Positions 60,056 through 64,000 of a stretch of DNA of 64,000 bases are shown one piece after another; within the stretch, counting starts at the first letter, position 1, and each line of letters opens with the position of its first letter. The position numbers and the translations under genes were made by a program. The notes under the pieces are model-generated. The model made no database searches, had not been told where the DNA came from, and saw only the letters and a program-made list of their open reading frames with translations. Origin of the DNA: CALKXV01 sp965228905 (GTDB taxonomy: Bacteria > Pseudomonadota > Alphaproteobacteria > Rhodobacterales > Rhodobacteraceae). Location of the stretch: the NCBI GenBank assembly GCA_965228905.1, contig CBDDII010000003.1, positions 2,294,001 to 2,358,000 of the forward strand, in the 5' to 3' direction.

Positions 60056-60666
60056 AGGCCCAGCCATCCTTTCAAAAGGGTTACAACCGTGGCCCCCGCA
60101 AGGATCAGCGTGGCAATCCAGACGGTTCCGATCACAGTTCCACCCAGAACCAGCAATCCGTCGCGCTGCAACAACCCGGTCGAGATGATCACCACCGCGA
60201 TGCCTGGAACCGTGTTGGTTCCCGGCAAGGGTACTAGGATCGAGGCACTGAACAGCACCAGCGCAAGTCCGACGATGCGATCGACAGGTGGGTGTGTCAG
60301 TGCCCCAAGGCGCGGACGGCTGACCGCCTCCAACCGTTCAAGCCAGGGCTTTGCCCGCTCGGCCAGACTTTGCAGGCCCGCTTTCGACACGTCCCTTGCG
60401 CCCAGCCGCTCGGGCAGCCAGGGCGAAGTGCGCCCGAAAAGGATTTGCACCGAAACGAACATCAGCGGCAAGGCAACGATCTGCGGGATGCCGTAAAGAA
60501 ACGGGATGCAGCAGGGCAGTGCCAGGATCAAAAGAAACAGGCCAAACGCGCGTTCGTGAAGCTGGCCCAAAAGCCAGTCCAGCGTGGCGCTGTCGCCTTC
60601 GGCGTCTTCGGCCAGTTGAAAAAGCCGCCGCGAAATTGGCATCTCGTCAAAAGACTGCGCGTCCAC
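60052..60666 (-). CDS. exoD: ExoD family membrane protein
   Basis: 204 residues with four to five hydrophobic segments (about 45-70, 130-150, 155-175, 185-204). It shows the ExoD pattern: LHERAFGLFLLILALPCCIPFLYGIPQIVALPL (in part) and LGARDVSKAGLQSLAERAKPWLERLEAVSRPR (in part). ExoD in Sinorhizobium affects exopolysaccharide and alkali tolerance. GTG 60666 is chosen because AGGAG lies 8 bases ahead; a GTG three codons upstream would overlap that box. It overlaps dsbB by 4 bases. Confidence 0.88.
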   Translation of the reverse strand: MDAQSFDEMPISRRLFQLAEDAEGDSATLDWLLGQLHERAFGLFLLILALPCCIPFLYGIPQIVALPLMFVSVQILFGRTSPWLPERLGARDVSKAGLQSLAERAKPWLERLEAVSRPRLGALTHPPVDRIVGLALVLFSASILVPLPGTNTVPGIAVVIISTGLLQRDGLLVLGGTVIGTVWIATLILAGATVVTLLKGWLGL

Positions 60667-60872
60667 GCGGGCCACTCCTGTTCTTTGATTGCCTGCGAAA
60701 CTCGCCCTACCAAACCCCGCCCCCCCAGACCATAGGTCAAATGCGTGCCACCGGGCCTTTGTCGGGAAAAAAACCGTGAACGGGCCGGATGTTGCCGCCT
60801 TTGCGCCGTTGCCGTACCGGCGCGGCTTGTGCAGAATGCGGACAACCTGACGGTGGTGCGAGGGAGACGGGT

Positions 60873-61721
60873 ATGCGTTGGCAAGGTCGCAGAGGCAGCG
60901 GAAACATCGAAGACAGACGGCGCATGTCTGTCGGTCGCGGCGGCGGCATCGGGATCGTCGGGCTTCTCGTCATTCTCGGGCTAGGAATGATTTTCGGCGT
61001 CGATGTCACACCGTTCTTGCAGGGTCAGGGCGGCGGCACCGTACAGCAAGGCGGCGGCGAATTGACCGAGGCCGATCAGCGTGCCGGGCAGTTCGTGTCC
61101 GTTACCCTTGCCGATACCGAGGAAATCTGGGCCGACATCTTCCGCCGGCAGGTGGGCGAACCGTACAACCCTGCCACCCTTGTCCTGTTCAAGGGCGTCA
61201 CCCAATCGCCCTGCGGCAGTGCCTCGGGCGCGACGGGGCCATTCTATTGTCCCGGTGATCGGAAAGTGTACCTGGACACGAATTTCTTCACCACGATGGA
61301 GCAGCGCATGGGGGCAGGGGGCGATTTTGCCGCTGCCTATGTCGTGGCCCACGAGGTGGCGCACCACGTCCAGAACGAGCTTGGCATTCTCGGACAGGCC
61401 AACCGCGTGCGCGCGCAATCCAGCCAGGCTGATTCAAACGCGATTTCGGTGCGGATCGAGCTTCAGGCCGATTGCTTTTCCGGCATCTGGGCGCGACTGG
61501 CCGACGAACGTTTCGGCACGCTGGAACGCGGCGACATCGCCGAAGCCATGAACGCCGCCCGCCAAATCGGCGACGACACTTTGCAAAGAAATGCGGGCCG
61601 CGTGCCTCAGCCGCACACCTTTACGCACGGCACATCCGAACAACGTCAGCGTTGGTTTGCAAAGGGGTTCGAAACCGGGGATGTGAGGGCTTGCGATACC
61701 TTCAGCGCACAGCGGCTTTGA
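60873..61721 (+). CDS. YpfJ-type neutral zinc metallopeptidase
   Basis: 282 residues. One N-terminal span (about 22-42, GIGIVGLLVILGLGMIFGV) anchors a periplasmic domain with the zinc site HEVAHH (His160, Glu161, His164) and the later ligand in RIELQADCFSGIWA. It is the KPN_02809/YpfJ family, single-domain neutral zinc peptidases of unknown substrate. Start: ATG 60873 with GGGAGACGG ahead; the frame is open 28 codons more upstream without support. Divergent from exoD across a 206-base gap in which I see nothing else. Confidence 0.9.
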   Translation: MRWQGRRGSGNIEDRRRMSVGRGGGIGIVGLLVILGLGMIFGVDVTPFLQGQGGGTVQQGGGELTEADQRAGQFVSVTLADTEEIWADIFRRQVGEPYNPATLVLFKGVTQSPCGSASGATGPFYCPGDRKVYLDTNFFTTMEQRMGAGGDFAAAYVVAHEVAHHVQNELGILGQANRVRAQSSQADSNAISVRIELQADCFSGIWARLADERFGTLERGDIAEAMNAARQIGDDTLQRNAGRVPQPHTFTHGTSEQRQRWFAKGFETGDVRACDTFSAQRL

Positions 61722-61733
61722 CTTGATCGCGCC

Positions 61734-62945
61734 TCAGCCGAAGACGGGCTTTCTCGGCGCGATGCGCAAGAGCAGGATCAGCGCGATCACGACGTTCAAT
61801 CCGTTCCAGGCAATTCCGTTCCAGATCGCGACCACGTAGTTCCCTGTCTGATCGAACAACCAACCGGCCATCCAGCCGCCGAGCGCCATGCCGACGATCG
61901 TGGCACTTATGACGATACCGACCCGCCGACCAGCTTCCTCGGGCGGCATGAACTCCCGCACGATGATCGCATAACTGGGGACGATCCCGCCTTGTGACAG
62001 GCCGAAAATTAGCGCGACAACGTAAAGCGACGTCAGCCCGCCGTTCAATAGAAACAGGCACAAGGCCAGCATCTGAAGGCTACCGCCCACGAACAGCGTG
62101 ACCAACCCGCCATAACGGTCGGCAAAGGCTCCAAAGAACATCCGCGACGCCACGCCACCTGCCAGCATGAGGCTCAACATTCCGGCCCCCGCCGCTGGCC
62201 CGAATCCCCGGTCGATACAAAGGGCGACGATATGGACTTGCGGCATCGCCATCGCCACGCAGCACCCGATCCCAGCCAGCATCAACAGCACCTGCAACGC
62301 CATTGGCGAAAGGCCGGTCTCGGCCGCATTGGCGGCGGCGATGTTGCGGGCATGGGTGTTCGAGGCTTCGTCGATACGCCGGCGCAGCAGCAGGGCACCG
62401 GGCAGCAGCACGACCAGGGTAACCACCGCCAGCAAAAGATACGCCCCGCGCCAGCCGTGATCCGTCATGACCCAGGTCAGGATCGGTGGCCATACCGCGC
62501 CCGAGAGATAATTGCCGCTTGCCGTGATCGCCACGGCAATGCCCCGGCGTTTCAGAAACCATTGCGAGACATCCGCAATCAACGGCCCGAAACAGGCCGC
62601 CGCCCCAAGCCCCGGCAGGATGTGAAGCACCGCGACCAGGGGCAGGAATGTGCCGAGCGTGGACACCCCGAATCCCACGGCAAGACAAAGCGCAGCACCG
62701 GCCAGAACCGGCGCCATCCCCCACCTGTCAACCGCACGCCCCAGAAACAGGTTCCCGGCCCCGAAGCCAACCATCGTCATTGTATAGGGCAGCGTGGCGG
62801 TTCCGCGATTGACACCAAAATCGGCCTGCATATCCGGCAGGACGATGATCGTCGCCCACATGCCGATACTGCCGACGATGGACAACGCCAGGCTGATGCC
62901 TAGTCGGGTCCAGGAATAGGCGCTGTCGTGCTGGGAAACCGTCAT
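61734..62945 (-). CDS. MFS-family transporter (oxalate:formate-antiporter-like)
   Basis: 403 residues with twelve hydrophobic segments. MFS motif A appears as GNLFLGRAVDRWG (loop 2-3) and again as AGGVASRMFFGAFADRYGG (loop 8-9). The N-terminus GSIGMWATIIVLPDMQADFGVNRG resembles the monocarboxylate/oxalate:formate branch. It exports or imports a small solute; substrate unknown. Its start is divergent-free (ATG 62945) and 53 bases after the AraC-type regulator's stop on the same strand, so the regulator may control it. Confidence 0.88.
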   Translation of the reverse strand: MTVSQHDSAYSWTRLGISLALSIVGSIGMWATIIVLPDMQADFGVNRGTATLPYTMTMVGFGAGNLFLGRAVDRWGMAPVLAGAALCLAVGFGVSTLGTFLPLVAVLHILPGLGAAACFGPLIADVSQWFLKRRGIAVAITASGNYLSGAVWPPILTWVMTDHGWRGAYLLLAVVTLVVLLPGALLLRRRIDEASNTHARNIAAANAAETGLSPMALQVLLMLAGIGCCVAMAMPQVHIVALCIDRGFGPAAGAGMLSLMLAGGVASRMFFGAFADRYGGLVTLFVGGSLQMLALCLFLLNGGLTSLYVVALIFGLSQGGIVPSYAIIVREFMPPEEAGRRVGIVISATIVGMALGGWMAGWLFDQTGNYVVAIWNGIAWNGLNVVIALILLLRIAPRKPVFG

Positions 62946-62997
62946 GGCCGGACGCTAGGCCCGGCTCAGGCCAAGGTCCATGGAAAAAACAACCGCC

Positions 62998-64000
62998 TCA
63001 GATCGCCAACCGCGTCGAATGCGCGCCGCGTTCGCGGTAAGGCGTCGTGTTGTACTGTGCGCGGTAGCACTTGGAAAAATGCGACGGAGAGGCAAACCCG
63101 CAGGCCAGCGCCACGTTTATCACGCTCATATCCGTTTGCATCAGAAGGTTCCGCGCCTTTTGCAGCCGCAACTCCATGTAGTACCGCTTGGGCGAACGGT
63201 TCAGGTAGCGACGGAACAAGCGCTCCAGCTGACGGGTCGACATGCCGACCTCCTTGGCAAGGATCGAAGGGCTTTTCGGTTCCTCGATATTGCTTTCCAT
63301 CATCTGGATGACGCTCGACAGCTTGGGATGGCGCACGCCGATCCGCGTCGGCACGCTCAGGCGCTGCGTGTCCTGGTCGGTGCGGATCGTGGTATAGATC
63401 AACTGGTCGGCCACGGCGCCTGCCAGTTCCTCGCCGTGATCGTCGGCGATGAACTTCAGCATCAGGTCGATCGAGGCGGTTCCCCCGGCGGTGGTGAATG
63501 TCTTGCCGTCCACCACGAAGACCGATTTCGTCAGGGTCACCTCCTCGAACTCCTCGATGAAACTGTCCTGGTTTTCCCAGTGGATCGTCGCCTTCTTGCC
63601 ATCCAGAAGCCCGGCCTTGGCCAGCGAATATCCGGCCGTACACAAGCCCCCCATGGGCACACCACGGCGGGCGGTCTTTCTGATCCAGTTCAAAACCGGT
63701 TTCGTGGTGGCTTTGCCCACATCTATGCCGCCGCAGATCACCACGGTATCACCGCGCTGCACGTCCTCCAGATCACCGTCCAGCCTGAATTGCGTCGCGG
63801 CTGAACATTCCGCCGTCTCTCCACCCTCGCCAATGACGCGCCATTCATAAAGCGTCGTTCCCGCCATACGGTTCGCGATCCTGAGGCTTTCGACCGCGCA
63901 GGAATAGCAAAGCAGCGTAAATTGATCGAGCAGGACAAAGACAAAACGGCGCGGCGCATCCGGCGCGTCGATGTCGATGGTCTGAACAGAATGATCCGCC
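62998..64000 (-). CDS. GlxA-family AraC-type regulator, cut by the window end
   Basis: 333 residues visible; the frame stays open to the last base, so the 5' end is outside. Upstream of ATG 63867 the frame reads DAPRRFVFVLLDQFTLLCYS and ESLRIANRM, which is real family sequence, so 63867 is not the start. The first domain is a DJ-1/PfpI-like effector part (VVICGGIDVGKATTKPV, GGLCTAGYSLAKAGLLDGKKATIHWEN), the second an AraC helix-turn-helix (GMSTRQLERLFRRYLNRSPKRYY and VALACGFASPSHFSKCYRAQYNTTP). Members near GbdR/CdhR sense betaine- or carnitine-type metabolites; ligand here unknown. Followed by the MFS gene. Confidence 0.9.
   Translation of the reverse strand, partial: ADHSVQTIDIDAPDAPRRFVFVLLDQFTLLCYSCAVESLRIANRMAGTTLYEWRVIGEGGETAECSAATQFRLDGDLEDVQRGDTVVICGGIDVGKATTKPVLNWIRKTARRGVPMGGLCTAGYSLAKAGLLDGKKATIHWENQDSFIEEFEEVTLTKSVFVVDGKTFTTAGGTASIDLMLKFIADDHGEELAGAVADQLIYTTIRTDQDTQRLSVPTRIGVRHPKLSSVIQMMESNIEEPKSPSILAKEVGMSTRQLERLFRRYLNRSPKRYYMELRLQKARNLLMQTDMSVINVALACGFASPSHFSKCYRAQYNTTPYRERGAHSTRLAI

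Noticed and set aside
63867..63867. ATG as the start of the GlxA-type regulator
   Set aside because: The frame continues upstream with family-like sequence (FVFVLLDQF) to the window end, so the gene is truncated there instead.
1..64000. tRNA, rRNA, CRISPR, IS elements or prophage
   Set aside because: I looked for cloverleaf-like sequences, regular repeat-spacer arrays and transposase or integrase motifs and saw none.

Overview
The window is chromosomal DNA from an alphaproteobacterium, most likely a member of the Rhodobacteraceae/Roseobacter group. The evidence is the high G+C coding sequence with strong third-position bias, the cell-cycle pair sciP (DUF1153) and ctrA side by side, the usg gene, a DUF1127 protein, LpxI in place of LpxH, and the block pyrH-frr-uppS-cdsA-dxr-rseP-bamA-skp-fabZ-lpxA-lpxI-lpxB. 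I found no tRNA, rRNA, CRISPR array, prophage or insertion sequence. Nearly all of the DNA is coding and no gap between genes exceeds 300 bases.

Layout. 1-9.5 kb: the 3' end of der, a small membrane LRR protein, an EF-hand protein, serS and ppx/gppA (divergent), a glycoside-hydrolase-like protein with a hydrophobic C-terminal tail, a Bax-inhibitor-1 protein, a DUF1127 protein divergent from a LysR regulator, and a quinone oxidoreductase. 9.7-14.2 kb: an Xre regulator, hisN, then a purine-salvage/catabolism group (8-oxoguanine deaminase, LysE exporter, guanine deaminase). 14.3-22.9 kb: mgtE, 5-FCL, a YmdB-type phosphoesterase, two transporters, an M42 peptidase, and an SMP-30/Gfo-Idh-MocA pair. 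22.9-39.3 kb: GNAT, miaA, and the long core block from nucleotide and translation genes (pyrH, dtd, frr) through isoprenoid and phospholipid synthesis (uppS, cdsA, dxr) to envelope biogenesis (rseP, bamA, skp, fabZ, lpxA, lpxI, lpxB). An S41-like gene and dtd sit between pyrH and frr; a methyltransferase and a GNAT sit between skp and fabZ. 39.3-43.6 kb: an SDR, an AT-richer Abi-alpha-like gene that looks acquired, mnmA, then sciP and ctrA. 43.7-48.4 kb: ligA-recG and, just downstream, a 39-residue membrane peptide behind a LexA-type box. 48.4-64 kb: a soluble chemoreceptor, iscU-like/hisI, an SMR-like transporter, gluQ with an insertion, trmFO, a DoxX-like protein, a possible outer-membrane protein, gyrA, usg, dsbB, exoD, a zinc peptidase, an MFS carrier and a GlxA/AraC regulator cut by the window end.

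The best candidate for something undescribed is the 47,960-48,210 region: a consensus alphaproteobacterial SOS operator plus two palindromes, followed by a tiny single-span membrane protein, resembling in architecture (not sequence) the SOS division inhibitor SidA of Caulobacter. Second-tier leads are the Abi-alpha-like gene, the tailed glycoside-hydrolase-like protein, the TTA-codon-rich insertion in gluQ, and a 41-residue membrane peptide upstream of bamA. Gene identities are recognised from motifs and family knowledge; no database search was run.
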